A stretch of DNA of 64,000 bases, from the NCBI RefSeq assembly GCF_001320245.1, contig NZ_BCBA01000055.1:1-64000 (forward strand), in the 5' to 3' direction. Positions 16,707 to 25,385 of this stretch are shown piece by piece. The notes beneath the pieces are model-generated. The model saw nothing but the letters and a program-made list of their open reading frames with translations, had not been told where the DNA came from and did not search any database. The translations under genes were made by a program, and so were the position numbers. The stretch is from Pseudomonas sp. NBRC 111124 (lineage in GTDB: Bacteria; Pseudomonadota; Gammaproteobacteria; Pseudomonadales; Pseudomonadaceae). Position 1 is the stretch's first letter. Every line of letters begins with the position of its first letter.

Positions 16707-19558
16707 CAGTAACGCTCCACCAGCGCGCGAACCGCCGCGGCGCTGTCCTGTTGCAAGGCCTCGCGCGCCAGGGCGCGAGCCGTTTGGTGATCAGCCTGGC
16801 GCACCAGGGCTTTGACTTCGGCAATGCTGCGGGCAGCCACGCTCAGTTCGTCCACATCCAGGCCCAGCAGCACAGCCACCGCCTGCGGGTCGGCGGCCAG
16901 TTCGCCGCACACGCCCACCCACTTGCCCTCGGCGTGGGCGGCGCGCACCGTCATGTCGATCAGGTTCAGTACCGCCGGGTGCAGGCCGTCGGCCTGGGCA
17001 GAAAGGCTCGGGTGGCCACGGTCGATGGCCAGGGTGTACTGGGTCAGGTCGTTGGTGCCGATGCTGAAGAAGTCCACCTCACGGGCCAGCTGCGGCGCCA
17101 GCAAGGCGGCGGATGGCACTTCGACCATGATCCCGACCTGCAGGTCGGCGACCGGGATTTCCAGGCGCAAGCGCTCGACCATCGCGCGCGCTTCGCGCCA
17201 CTCGTGGATTTGCCCGACCATGGGGAACATGATGCGCAGCGGCCGCTGATCGGCGGCGCGTAGCAAGGCGCGCAGCTGGTCTTCCATGATCTGCGGGCGC
17301 TGCAAAGTCAGGCGCACACCGCGCACGCCGAGGAACGGGTTTTCTTCGGTGTCGATCGGCCAGTATGGCAACGGCTTGTCGCCGCCCACATCGAGGGTAC
17401 GCACCACCAGTGGCCGACCGCCGAGGCCGTCGAGCACACGGCGGTACTCCGCTTCCTGGGTGGCCACGTCGGGTGCCTGCGAATGGGCCATGAAGATCAG
17501 CTCGGTGCGCAGCAGGCCAACACCCTCGGCGCCCTGATCTACCACCGTGTCGATGCCGCTGCTCTCGCCGATGTTGGCGAACACCTCTACAGCATGGCCA
17601 TCGCGTGTCACTGCCGGCTCATGGCGCTGGGCCCAGGCGGCTTGCAGCCGTTGTTCGCGCTGGTCGCGCTCGGCCAGCGCCCGTTGCAGCTCGTCAGCTG
17701 GCGGTGCGACGCTGACCACGCCGCGCTGGCCGTCGAGCAGCAACGGGGTGCCGGAATCGAGCAGCAGGACCGCCGGGCCCGCGCCGACCACGGCTGGGAT
17801 GCCCAAGGCGCGGGCGACGATCGCGCTGTGCGCGGTGGCACCGCCGTAGGCAGTGACGATGCCGGCGACGCGGGTTGGGTCCAGGCGGGCGACATCGGAG
17901 GGACCCACCTCGCCCATCACCAGTACGTAGGGTTGTTCCGGTTCGGTCTGGGCGTGCACGCCGCATAACTGAGCCAGCACACGGCGGCCAATGTCGCGCA
18001 GGTCGGCAGCGCGCTCGGCCAACAGTGCATCGTGCAGCGTTTCCTGCTGGCGCGCCGCCGCCTCGATCACCGTCATCCACGCCGCGGCCGCACTTTCGCC
18101 CTGGGCCAGGCGTGCGTCGACATCGTCACTCAGGGCCGGGTCGGCGAGCATTTCCTGGTGGGTAACGAAGATTTCGCAAATCGACTTGTCGCTGCGCTGC
18201 ACCAGCGCCTGCAACTCGCCGTGCACAGTCTCAAGCGCGCTACGCAGCTTCAGGCGCTCCTGCGTCAGCGACTCACCGCGCAGGGGGTAATCGATATCGC
18301 GCTCGACGCAGACATGCGCCGGCCCGCTGGCAATACCCGGGGATGCACTGACGCCCTGGATGCGGCTGCCTGCAACAGGCGCCTGGAGTGCTGCGGCTGC
18401 GCTGGCAACGGCCGAGGGGGTAGTTTGCACCAGCGGCTCGACCTCTTCGCCCAAGCCTTGCTCGATGGCGGCCAGCAGTACTGGCAAGGCATCACCGGCA
18501 ATCGACGGTTCGGCGCTCAGTTCAAGCTCCTGGCCACGGCGCGCGCCGAGGCTGAGCAACTTGCTCAGGCTCTTGATCGACACCGCCGGCTGCGCGCTGT
18601 CGAGCACGCGCAGGCGAATTTCGCCCTCGAAACCCTTGGCCAGTTGCGCCAGGATCTTCGCCGGGCGGGCGTGTAGCCCATGGGGGTTGGCCAGCACAAC
18701 CCGCGCAGTGGGCCAGTCAGCCGGCGCCTCACCGCCCAGCACCTCAAGTACCGCACGGCTGCTGGTGGCCTGATAGAGCGTTTGCCCGCGGCCTTCGATC
18801 AGCACTTCGCACAGGCGTTCAAGCAGGGCCTGGTGGGCGGCACCGAGGCTGGCCAGGCAGAACAGGCCATTGAGCGGCTGGTCACGATAGCGCAGGGGCT
18901 GCTGCGGGGTGATGAAAGCAAGGCCTGGTTGACGCACCTGGCGCTCGCTGTGCAGCCACCACAGGCCCTCGCCCAGTGGCAGCGGTTCGGCCTGTTGCAG
19001 CACGGCGGCGAAGCCGCTGTCGACACAACCGGCGCGCTGCAGCAGACGGGCACCGCGCCAGGCCAGTTCATCAAAATCTTCAGCCGGCAGGTTCAGGCCA
19101 ACCAGCTGTGCGTCCAGCGCCAGCTCTTGCGGCGCGCCTTGCAGCAATTTGAGCAAGGCTTCGGCGGAGCTGGCCCGGCGCAATGCCTCGGCCAGGTCGG
19201 TTTCGCCGAGGGCGCGGGTCAGCAGCTGCAGCAGGCGCAGGTGTTCGTCGGAACGGGCGGCGATGCCGATGGCCAGGTAGACGATCTGGCCATCGCCCCA
19301 GTCCACGCCTTCGGGGAACTGCAGCAGGCGCACGCCCGTGGCGAACACCAGCTCGCGGGTCTGTGGGGTGCCGTGAGGGATGGCGATGCCCTGGCCAAGA
19401 AACGTCGAGCCTTGCGCTTCGCGTGCCTGCAGGCCTTCGAGATAACCCTCGGCAACCAGGCCGTCGGCCACCAGCTGATCCGCCAGCAGGCGCAACGCCC
19501 CGGCCTTGTCGACGGCCTTCTGGCCCATGGCTATCTGCTCTTTGGCGAGCTCGAGCAT
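16706..19558 (-). CDS. fruB: PTS multiphosphoryl transfer protein, EIIA-HPr-EI fusion
   Basis: Carries phosphate from phosphoenolpyruvate to the fructose permease. The 950-residue chain contains a fructose EIIA domain with H62 (GIAIPHGTP), a middle EIIA-like module (about 155-280), an HPr domain with H296 (PHGLHARPA) and a full enzyme I (about 400-950). Enzyme I has phospho-histidine H577 (GGATAHSAIVARALG) and the C-terminal DFFSIGTNDLTQYTLAIDRGH signature. It therefore holds every soluble PTS step. AAGGAG precedes the ATG. The gene is first in fruBKA and divergent from cra, whose product binds the intergenic operator. Confidence 0.97.
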   Translation of the reverse strand: MLELAKEQIAMGQKAVDKAGALRLLADQLVADGLVAEGYLEGLQAREAQGSTFLGQGIAIPHGTPQTRELVFATGVRLLQFPEGVDWGDGQIVYLAIGIAARSDEHLRLLQLLTRALGETDLAEALRRASSAEALLKLLQGAPQELALDAQLVGLNLPAEDFDELAWRGARLLQRAGCVDSGFAAVLQQAEPLPLGEGLWWLHSERQVRQPGLAFITPQQPLRYRDQPLNGLFCLASLGAAHQALLERLCEVLIEGRGQTLYQATSSRAVLEVLGGEAPADWPTARVVLANPHGLHARPAKILAQLAKGFEGEIRLRVLDSAQPAVSIKSLSKLLSLGARRGQELELSAEPSIAGDALPVLLAAIEQGLGEEVEPLVQTTPSAVASAAAALQAPVAGSRIQGVSASPGIASGPAHVCVERDIDYPLRGESLTQERLKLRSALETVHGELQALVQRSDKSICEIFVTHQEMLADPALSDDVDARLAQGESAAAAWMTVIEAAARQQETLHDALLAERAADLRDIGRRVLAQLCGVHAQTEPEQPYVLVMGEVGPSDVARLDPTRVAGIVTAYGGATAHSAIVARALGIPAVVGAGPAVLLLDSGTPLLLDGQRGVVSVAPPADELQRALAERDQREQRLQAAWAQRHEPAVTRDGHAVEVFANIGESSGIDTVVDQGAEGVGLLRTELIFMAHSQAPDVATQEAEYRRVLDGLGGRPLVVRTLDVGGDKPLPYWPIDTEENPFLGVRGVRLTLQRPQIMEDQLRALLRAADQRPLRIMFPMVGQIHEWREARAMVERLRLEIPVADLQVGIMVEVPSAALLAPQLAREVDFFSIGTNDLTQYTLAIDRGHPSLSAQADGLHPAVLNLIDMTVRAAHAEGKWVGVCGELAADPQAVAVLLGLDVDELSVAARSIAEVKALVRQADHQTARALAREALQQDSAAAVRALVERY

Positions 19559-19855
19559 GACCTTCTCCTTTTGCAGCCCCAGCTTGGTTTTGATGCCGGG
19601 TACTGAGGTATTGTTGTGATATTCACAGAATCAGCCAGTTCGACAGCCTTTCACGGCAGGCAGCCGAGGCAGAAAAATTAATAGCTGAAACGTTTAATCT
19701 GACCAAGCGGCCACGTTACTCGATAATCTGCCAAGGAAAAAGCCCCAGCCTGTCGGACAATTGCGACAATGGTCGCCTGCGCGAGGCGGCCAATCCGGGT
19801 CAAACTATCCGGTCCTGGTTCCGTAGCCAGTCCCGGTAATAACAAGGAAAATTCG
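19559..19855. promoter_or_regulatory. Divergent fruB-cra intergenic region
   Basis: About 300 bases without a gene. It contains the Cra operator and the two divergent promoters. A stretch at 19755-19763 repeats the GTCGGACAA arm seen in the palindrome upstream of the diguanylate cyclase, but here without a matching second arm. Confidence 0.6.
19686..19697 (-). promoter_or_regulatory. Cra (FruR) operator
   Basis: The minus strand reads TTAAACGTTTCA, identical to the Cra-binding site reported for the P. putida fruB promoter. It lies 128 bases upstream of fruB and 159 bases before cra, so it can control fruBKA and possibly cra itself. Fructose-1-phosphate is the known effector that releases Cra. 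Confidence 0.9.
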
Positions 19856-20851
19856 GTGAAACTCAGCGATATCGCCCGTCTGGCCGGTGTGTCAGTGACC
19901 ACTGCCAGTTATGTCATCAATGGCAAGGCCGAACAGCAGCGCATCAGCAACAGTACTGTCGAGCGGGTGCGCGCGGTGGTCGAGGCCCATGGCTTCACCC
20001 CCAACCCGCAAGCAGCCGGCCTGCGCAGCCGGCACACCCGCACCTTGGGCTTCATTCTCCCGGATCTGGAGAACCCCAGCTACGCCCGCATCGCCAAGCA
20101 GCTGGAGCAAGGCGCCCGCGCCCGTGGCTACCAGCTGCTGATCGCTAGCAGCGACGACCAGCCCGACAGCGAGCGCCAACTGCAGCAACTGTTCCGCGCC
20201 CGCCGTTGCGACGCGCTATTCGTGGCCAGCTGCCTGCCGCCAGAGGACGATAGCTACCGTGAGTTGCAGGACAAAGGCCTGCCGGTGATCGCCATCGACC
20301 GGCGCCTGGACCCGGCACACTTCTGCTCGGTGATCAGCGACGACCGCGATGCCAGCCGCCAACTGGCCGACAGCCTGCTGGCCACCACGCCGAAAAGCAT
20401 CGCGCTGATCGGGGCACGCCCGGAGCTGTCGGTCAGCCAGGCCCGTGCCGGCGGTTTCGACGAAGCGATGCAAGGGTTCGACGGCGTTGTCCGCCGCTAC
20501 CAGGGCGAGGGCTTCAGCCGTGAGTGCGGCCAACGCCTGATGCATCAGCTGATCGACGAACACGGCGGCCTGCCGGATGCCCTGGTGACCACCTCCTACG
20601 TGCTGCTGCAAGGGGTGTTCGACACCTTGCAGGCGCGCCCGGCTGACTCGCGCCAGCTGCACCTGGGCACCTTCGGTGACAACCAGCTGCTCGACTTCCT
20701 GCCGTTGCCGGTCAACGCCATGGCCCAGCAGCACGGCCTGATCGCCGCCACTGCGCTGGAACTGGCCCTGGCCGCCATCGAGGAAAAACGCTACGAGCCC
20801 GGCGTGCACGCCATTGGCCGGACGTTCAAGCAACGCATCAGCGCGGCCTGA
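19856..20851 (+). CDS. cra: Catabolite repressor-activator, LacI family
   Basis: Transcription factor of 331 residues controlling the fructose operon. The N-terminal LacI-type helix-turn-helix (MKLSDIARLAGVSVTTASYVINGK) is followed by the hinge region and a periplasmic-binding-protein-like effector domain (from about residue 60, LGFILPDLENPSYARIAKQLE). The start is GTG at 19856, preceded by AAGGAAA; the DNA-binding domain begins exactly there. In P. putida this protein, also called FruR, responds to fructose-1-phosphate. It is divergent from fruBKA and separated from the TatD-family gene by two bases, suggesting cotranscription. Confidence 0.95.
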   Translation: MKLSDIARLAGVSVTTASYVINGKAEQQRISNSTVERVRAVVEAHGFTPNPQAAGLRSRHTRTLGFILPDLENPSYARIAKQLEQGARARGYQLLIASSDDQPDSERQLQQLFRARRCDALFVASCLPPEDDSYRELQDKGLPVIAIDRRLDPAHFCSVISDDRDASRQLADSLLATTPKSIALIGARPELSVSQARAGGFDEAMQGFDGVVRRYQGEGFSRECGQRLMHQLIDEHGGLPDALVTTSYVLLQGVFDTLQARPADSRQLHLGTFGDNQLLDFLPLPVNAMAQQHGLIAATALELALAAIEEKRYEPGVHAIGRTFKQRISAA

Positions 20852-20853
20852 CC

Positions 20854-21630
20854 ATGCGCCTGATCGACACCCACACCCACCTGGACTTCCCCGATTTCGA
20901 TGCCGACCGCCCGCGCCTGCTGGCCAACGCGGCGGCACGCGGGGTGGAGCGCATGGTGGTGCTGGGGGTGTATGAAGCGAATTTCCAGCGGGTGTGGGAC
21001 CTGGCCTGCGCCGAAGGCAGCGTGCAGGCGGCGCTGGGGCTGCATCCGGTCTACCTGGACCAGCACCGGCCGGAGCATCTGACGCAGCTGCGCGAATGGC
21101 TGGAGCGCCTGCAGGGCGACCCACGGCTGTGCGCAGTGGGCGAGTTCGGCCTGGACTATTACCTGCCAGAACTGGACAAGGCGCGCCAGCAGGCGCTGTT
21201 CGAAGCGCAGCTGCAGATGGCCTGTGACTTCGCACTGCCTGCCTTGCTGCATGTGCGCCGCAGCCACGCCCAGGTGATTGCCACGCTCAAGCGCTACAAG
21301 CCGGTGCGGGCGGGAGTGATCCATGCGTTTGCCGGCAGTTACGAAGAGGCGCGCGAGTACATCAAGCTGGGTTTCCGGCTTGGCCTGGGCGGTGCAGCGA
21401 CCTGGCCGCAGGCGTTACGCTTGCGCAAGACCCTGCCGCGCCTGCCGCTGGAAAGCATCGTGCTGGAGACCGATTCGCCAGACATGGCCCCGGCGATGTT
21501 CGCCGGCCAGCGCAACAGCCCGGAGCATCTGCCCGAGATTGCCGAATCGCTGGCCGAATTGATGGGCATCGAGGTCGAAGTCTTGGCTCAAGCCAGCAGC
21601 CGAAATGCCTGTGAGCTTTTCGGCTGGTAG
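20854..21630 (+). CDS. TatD-family metal-dependent hydrolase
   Basis: A 258-residue TIM-barrel hydrolase of the TatD group, likely a metal-dependent deoxyribonuclease. Metal ligands are visible: the H-x-H pair H7 and H9 (DTHTHLDF), the glutamate in GEFGLDYY, histidines in ALLHVRRSH and IHAFAGS, and the late aspartate in LETDSPDM. It starts two bases after the cra stop codon and is probably read from the cra promoter. Its substrate in the cell cannot be stated; E. coli paralogues TatD, YcfH and YjjV are similar. There is no link to fructose metabolism apart from position. Confidence 0.92.
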   Translation: MRLIDTHTHLDFPDFDADRPRLLANAAARGVERMVVLGVYEANFQRVWDLACAEGSVQAALGLHPVYLDQHRPEHLTQLREWLERLQGDPRLCAVGEFGLDYYLPELDKARQQALFEAQLQMACDFALPALLHVRRSHAQVIATLKRYKPVRAGVIHAFAGSYEEAREYIKLGFRLGLGGAATWPQALRLRKTLPRLPLESIVLETDSPDMAPAMFAGQRNSPEHLPEIAESLAELMGIEVEVLAQASSRNACELFGW

Positions 21631-21639
21631 TGCCGGCAC

Positions 21640-23652
21640 TTAGACCCTGAACGCCCCGATCAAGCGCTTCAATTCCACCACCTGCGTCGAAAGTACCCGG
21701 CTGGCATCCTCGGCCTGGCAGGCCCCTTGAGTGGTGTCCTGCGCCGCCCGATTGATCGCGACGATGTTGCGGTCGATGTCATTGGCCACCGCCGTCTGCT
21801 GCTCCACCGCCGCCGCAATCTGCTGATTCTGCTCGACGATGCCACCCACAGCCCCGAGGATATTGCCCAGCGCCTGCTGCACCTGGCGTGCTTCATCGAC
21901 AGTGCCCGCAGCCATCTGATGGCTGCTGCCCATCGCTCGTACCGCCTGCTCCACGCCATCGCGCAGGCGCTGGATCATCTGCGCAATTTGCGCGGTGGAG
22001 TCCTGGGTACGCCGGGCCAAGGTGCGCACTTCATCGGCCACCACGGCAAAGCCACGCCCCTGCTCCCCGGCCCGGGCGGCTTCGATGGCCGCATTCAACG
22101 CCAACAGATTGGTCTGCTCAGCAATGCTGCGAATCACCTCCAGCACCTGGCCAATCGCCTGGCTGTCGTCGGCCAGCCGATTGATCGCCAGCACGGTCTG
22201 GTCGATTTCCTCGGCGAGGCGACCGATGCTGTCTTGCTGGCTTGCCACAAGGGTGCGGCCATTGGCGCTTTCCAGGTTGACCTGCTGCGCCCCATTCGCC
22301 GCCAGCGCGGCACTGCGCGCAACCTCCTGCACGGTGGCGCTCATCTGGTTCATCGCCGTGGCGACTTGCTCGATCTGTTCGCGCTGGCCACTGACCGCCT
22401 GGTTGCTGCGCGCCGACACCGCCAGCACTTGCCCGGCCTGTTCCTCGACGGCCACAACGGTGCGCCCGACTTGATCGATCAGGCCGCGGATGCGACGCAC
22501 GGTTTCGCTGAAGCCTTGACCCAACTCGCCCAGTTCATCGCGGCTGTTGGCCTGGAAGCTGACCGTCATGTCACCCGCGGCCACTTTGTCCATGGCGCCG
22601 CCCAGCCGCCGCAACGTGGCCCGGGTCGACACATAGAAGCCGCCATACAGGTACAGGATCAGCAGGAAGACACCGGCCAGCACCGCCCCCAGGGCGAGCA
22701 TGCGCAGGCGCTGCTCGACCAGGCGCTCCTGCAACAGCTGTTGCAGATGCCCGAGTACGGCGTCGTTCAAGCGATAAGTCTGTGCCATCAGCTCACTGAC
22801 CTGCTGATAGAACACCGGCCAAGGGGCCTCGAGGGTCTGCGCCACGACCACTTGGTCTTCGAACAAAGACGCGGCCTGCCTGAGCGTCGCCTGGCTGCCT
22901 TGCGCTAACCCCGCCAGGGCGGCTGTAGAGCCAGGTTCCGTGGCCAGGGCATCGTCCAGGCGCAGGGCATACTCTGCCGCCAGGCGCTCCAGGCGTTGCA
23001 GCACATCTTCGAAACGCGCACTGCCAGAGGAGTCGATGAAGCCCCGCCCCAGCGCAATGGCGCCGATAGCCCGGCCCTCACCCAAAGTTTGCGTGACCTG
23101 CGCCGTGGCGACCCCGAGCAGTTCGCTCAACTGGCGTACCGAAGCCTGGCGGTCCTGGCTCAAACCTGCTTGGCTGACCACCTGTTTGCCCAGCAGCTGG
23201 CCCTGGGCCTGCAGCTTGTCGAACAGTGCGGCCTTGTTCTGCAACGAAGACTCCGACCGGGCGGCGGCAAATGCCGCAGTTAGTTCTTCGAGCTTGTCTG
23301 GCGGTACCGCCTGATCACCTTGCAGTGTGTGCAGCTGCGCCTGGACCTTGTCCTGCAACGCCGCGATTTGCGTTTCCACATCCCCGGCCTGGCCCGACTG
23401 CCCGAGCCCGGCATTGATCTGTAACAGGTTGCCAAGCGCCTCCAGATCGGCGCGCAGGGTCAGGCTGTCCGCCAGCGGCGCTATGCCCTGCAGCTCGGCG
23501 CGGGTGGCCTGGAACTGCTGATAGGCATCGCGCACCAGATAAAAACTGGTGGCCAGCATGGGCAGGAAGAACAGGACGCTGATGAGGCTGAACTTCTGAC
23601 CGAAACTCAGCCTGTTCATCAGTGCGATGGCCGGGTAGAGCAAACGCTTCAC
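21640..23652 (-). CDS. Methyl-accepting chemotaxis protein
   Basis: Transmembrane chemoreceptor of 670 residues. The first membrane segment is near residues 20-40 (FSLISVLFFLPMLATSFYLV). A large periplasmic, mainly helical ligand domain of about 300 residues follows, then a second segment (LALGAVLAGVFLLILYLYGG) and a HAMP domain. The signalling hairpin tip IAEQTNLLALNAAIEAARAGEQGRGFAVVADEVR is intact. The GTG at 23652 was chosen because GGAGGTG precedes it and the signal-anchor starts there; 14 more codons are open upstream. The ligand is unknown. It is convergent with the TatD-family gene and ends nine bases from it. Confidence 0.93.
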   Translation of the reverse strand: MKRLLYPAIALMNRLSFGQKFSLISVLFFLPMLATSFYLVRDAYQQFQATRAELQGIAPLADSLTLRADLEALGNLLQINAGLGQSGQAGDVETQIAALQDKVQAQLHTLQGDQAVPPDKLEELTAAFAAARSESSLQNKAALFDKLQAQGQLLGKQVVSQAGLSQDRQASVRQLSELLGVATAQVTQTLGEGRAIGAIALGRGFIDSSGSARFEDVLQRLERLAAEYALRLDDALATEPGSTAALAGLAQGSQATLRQAASLFEDQVVVAQTLEAPWPVFYQQVSELMAQTYRLNDAVLGHLQQLLQERLVEQRLRMLALGAVLAGVFLLILYLYGGFYVSTRATLRRLGGAMDKVAAGDMTVSFQANSRDELGELGQGFSETVRRIRGLIDQVGRTVVAVEEQAGQVLAVSARSNQAVSGQREQIEQVATAMNQMSATVQEVARSAALAANGAQQVNLESANGRTLVASQQDSIGRLAEEIDQTVLAINRLADDSQAIGQVLEVIRSIAEQTNLLALNAAIEAARAGEQGRGFAVVADEVRTLARRTQDSTAQIAQMIQRLRDGVEQAVRAMGSSHQMAAGTVDEARQVQQALGNILGAVGGIVEQNQQIAAAVEQQTAVANDIDRNIVAINRAAQDTTQGACQAEDASRVLSTQVVELKRLIGAFRV

Positions 23653-23767
23653 GGGGCACCTCCATGGATTCTTGTTGTTCTGCAGAGATAGCACTAGGCC
23701 ACTTGTATATCGCAGATCGAATCGGAGGTTTGTAACTTAAGGTTAACCAAAGGCCACGACGGCCACT

Positions 23768-23882
23768 GTAGGAGCGGCCTTGTGTCGCGAAAGGGGTGCG
23801 AAGCGCCCCCAGCATTTCAGCTTCGCCGCATGAATTGCCGGGGCCGCGTTGCGGCCCTTTCGCGACACAAGGCCGCTCCTAC
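23768..23882. repeat. Inverted REP-like pair
   Basis: Perfectly inverted 27-base arms, GTAGGAGCGGCCTTGTGTCG... at 23768-23794 and its reverse complement at 23856-23882, enclose a central GC-rich segment with a smaller hairpin. This is a second REP subtype, different from the pair near 13.9 kb. It lies between the chemoreceptor promoter and the end of ampE. Confidence 0.9.
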
Positions 23883-23896
23883 AACGACCGCGGCGG

Positions 23897-24727
23897 CTAT
23901 ACCAGCACAGTCCACAGGGCAAACCCTGCATACCAGAGCACCGCACTGCGCAGCAGCAGCTCCCACAGACTGTCCAGCCGCCCCAAACCACGCTGGGGGT
24001 CTTCTTCCTCGAGAATGTCATCGGCAATGCGCCCGACCCTGGCCACCAGGTGCCCGGCGCTGATGTGCCAGTTGAGCAGTTCGTGCAACATCACCCGCAT
24101 CACCGCGACGAAGTTGCCGACCAGCGCGAAGCTCAGGGCGAGCACGCGCACCGGCAGCCAGTCCATGATGTGCCGCAGCTGTTCGGCGCGGGCCTTGAGC
24201 GCAGGTTGGCGACTGTGTTCGACGGTCAGCGCCAGCAGGCGATAGGCCAGCGCCGCGGCGGGGCCGAGTACGAAGTACCAGAAAATCACGGCGAAGAAGC
24301 TCTGGTAGGCCTGCCACAACAGGTAACCCTGTACCCGCACCAGCAGGCTGTGAGGCTCGTCAGCCGCCAGGCCAAGGTCGCGCTCGGCCACATGCAGCGC
24401 GGCCTGATCGTCGCCACGCCGCCAGGCATCTCGGAATGGCCCAAGGGAACCCTTGGCATCGCCCCGCCCCAAGCTGTAGACCAGCACCAGCAAGTGCAAC
24501 GGCAAGGCCAGCAGACCGTAGGCCACCGGGTCCAGCACGTGCAGCACCAACACCAGCAGCGCAACGGGTGCCAGCACCAGAATCGCCAGCGTCCACCAAG
24601 GATGGACCTTGCCGGTTCGCTCCAGGCGCACCAGCTCGCCCAGGAAAAAACCGTCTCGTTGTACCTGATGGCGCAGTGCAGAGAACTTCTCTACCCAAAG
24701 CGCCAGTAACAGCACCAGAAAACTCAT
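23897..24727 (-). CDS. ampE: Regulatory signalling membrane protein AmpE
   Basis: Inner-membrane protein of 276 residues with several hydrophobic helices, including the N-terminal MSFLVLLLALWVEKF start and the pair around residues 45-85. Conserved AmpE parts are QSFFAVIFWYFVLGPAAALAYRL and the DWLPVRVLALSFALVGNF region. Its ATG overlaps the ampD stop as ATGA. AmpE is encoded with AmpD in many gammaproteobacteria and was linked to beta-lactamase regulation, but its reaction is not known. The REP pair downstream may mark the transcript end. Confidence 0.93.
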   Translation of the reverse strand: MSFLVLLLALWVEKFSALRHQVQRDGFFLGELVRLERTGKVHPWWTLAILVLAPVALLVLVLHVLDPVAYGLLALPLHLLVLVYSLGRGDAKGSLGPFRDAWRRGDDQAALHVAERDLGLAADEPHSLLVRVQGYLLWQAYQSFFAVIFWYFVLGPAAALAYRLLALTVEHSRQPALKARAEQLRHIMDWLPVRVLALSFALVGNFVAVMRVMLHELLNWHISAGHLVARVGRIADDILEEEDPQRGLGRLDSLWELLLRSAVLWYAGFALWTVLV

Positions 24728-25296
24728 GCGTCGTCCTCGTTGTCCTGAACGGCCTTGCGGTAACGCGCCCAGTCGAACGCCGGGCCGGGGTCGGTCTTGC
24801 GCACAGGAGCAATGTCGCTGTGGCCTTGGATACGCGCAAGGTCGATCACCGGCCAGGCAGCCTGGATCTGCCGGGTCAGTTGCTTCAGCACAGCGTACTG
24901 GGCATCGGTATAGGGCAGATCGTCGGTACCTTCCAGCTCGATACCGATGGAGAAATCGTTGCAGCCCTCACGCCCGTCGAAATTCGACACACCAGCATGC
25001 CAGGCTCGGTCGAGCAACGACACGAACTGGGTCACCGCACCGTCGCGCTCGACGAACACGTGCGCCGAGACGGTCAAGTGGCTGATGCTGGCGAAGTAGG
25101 GATGCTCGTTCGGGTCCAGGCGGTTCTGGAAAAACTGCTGGACCTTGCCGCTGCCAAAGCAGGCCGGCGGCAGGCTGATGTTGTGGATCACCAGCAGGGA
25201 AATCGCTTCACCCTCTGGGCGGGCGTTGAAGTTCGGCGAAGGGCAGTGGGTGATTCCGTTTCCGTGGAACCAGCCAGTGGCACGGTCCAATTGCAT
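24724..25296 (-). CDS. ampD: 1,6-anhydro-N-acetylmuramyl-L-alanine amidase AmpD
   Basis: Cytosolic zinc amidase that removes the peptide from anhydro-muropeptides during cell-wall recycling and so keeps AmpR from inducing beta-lactamase. The 190-residue amidase_2 protein has the zinc ligands expected: histidine in LLVIHNIS, and the histidine and aspartate of IQGHSDIAPVRKTDPGP. The start MQLDRATGW was chosen from family comparison; long open upstream codons were dismissed. It is followed by ampE with a four-base overlap. The adjacent DUF1631 gene lies upstream on the same strand. Confidence 0.96.
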   Translation of the reverse strand: MQLDRATGWFHGNGITHCPSPNFNARPEGEAISLLVIHNISLPPACFGSGKVQQFFQNRLDPNEHPYFASISHLTVSAHVFVERDGAVTQFVSLLDRAWHAGVSNFDGREGCNDFSIGIELEGTDDLPYTDAQYAVLKQLTRQIQAAWPVIDLARIQGHSDIAPVRKTDPGPAFDWARYRKAVQDNEDDA

Positions 25297-25385
25297 GGGG
25301 CAGATCCTGAAAAGCACCGGTACAGAGCTGCAGTATGCCTTGCGTACGGGCCGCTGTGCATGTGAATGATTGTAATGCCTTGGGC

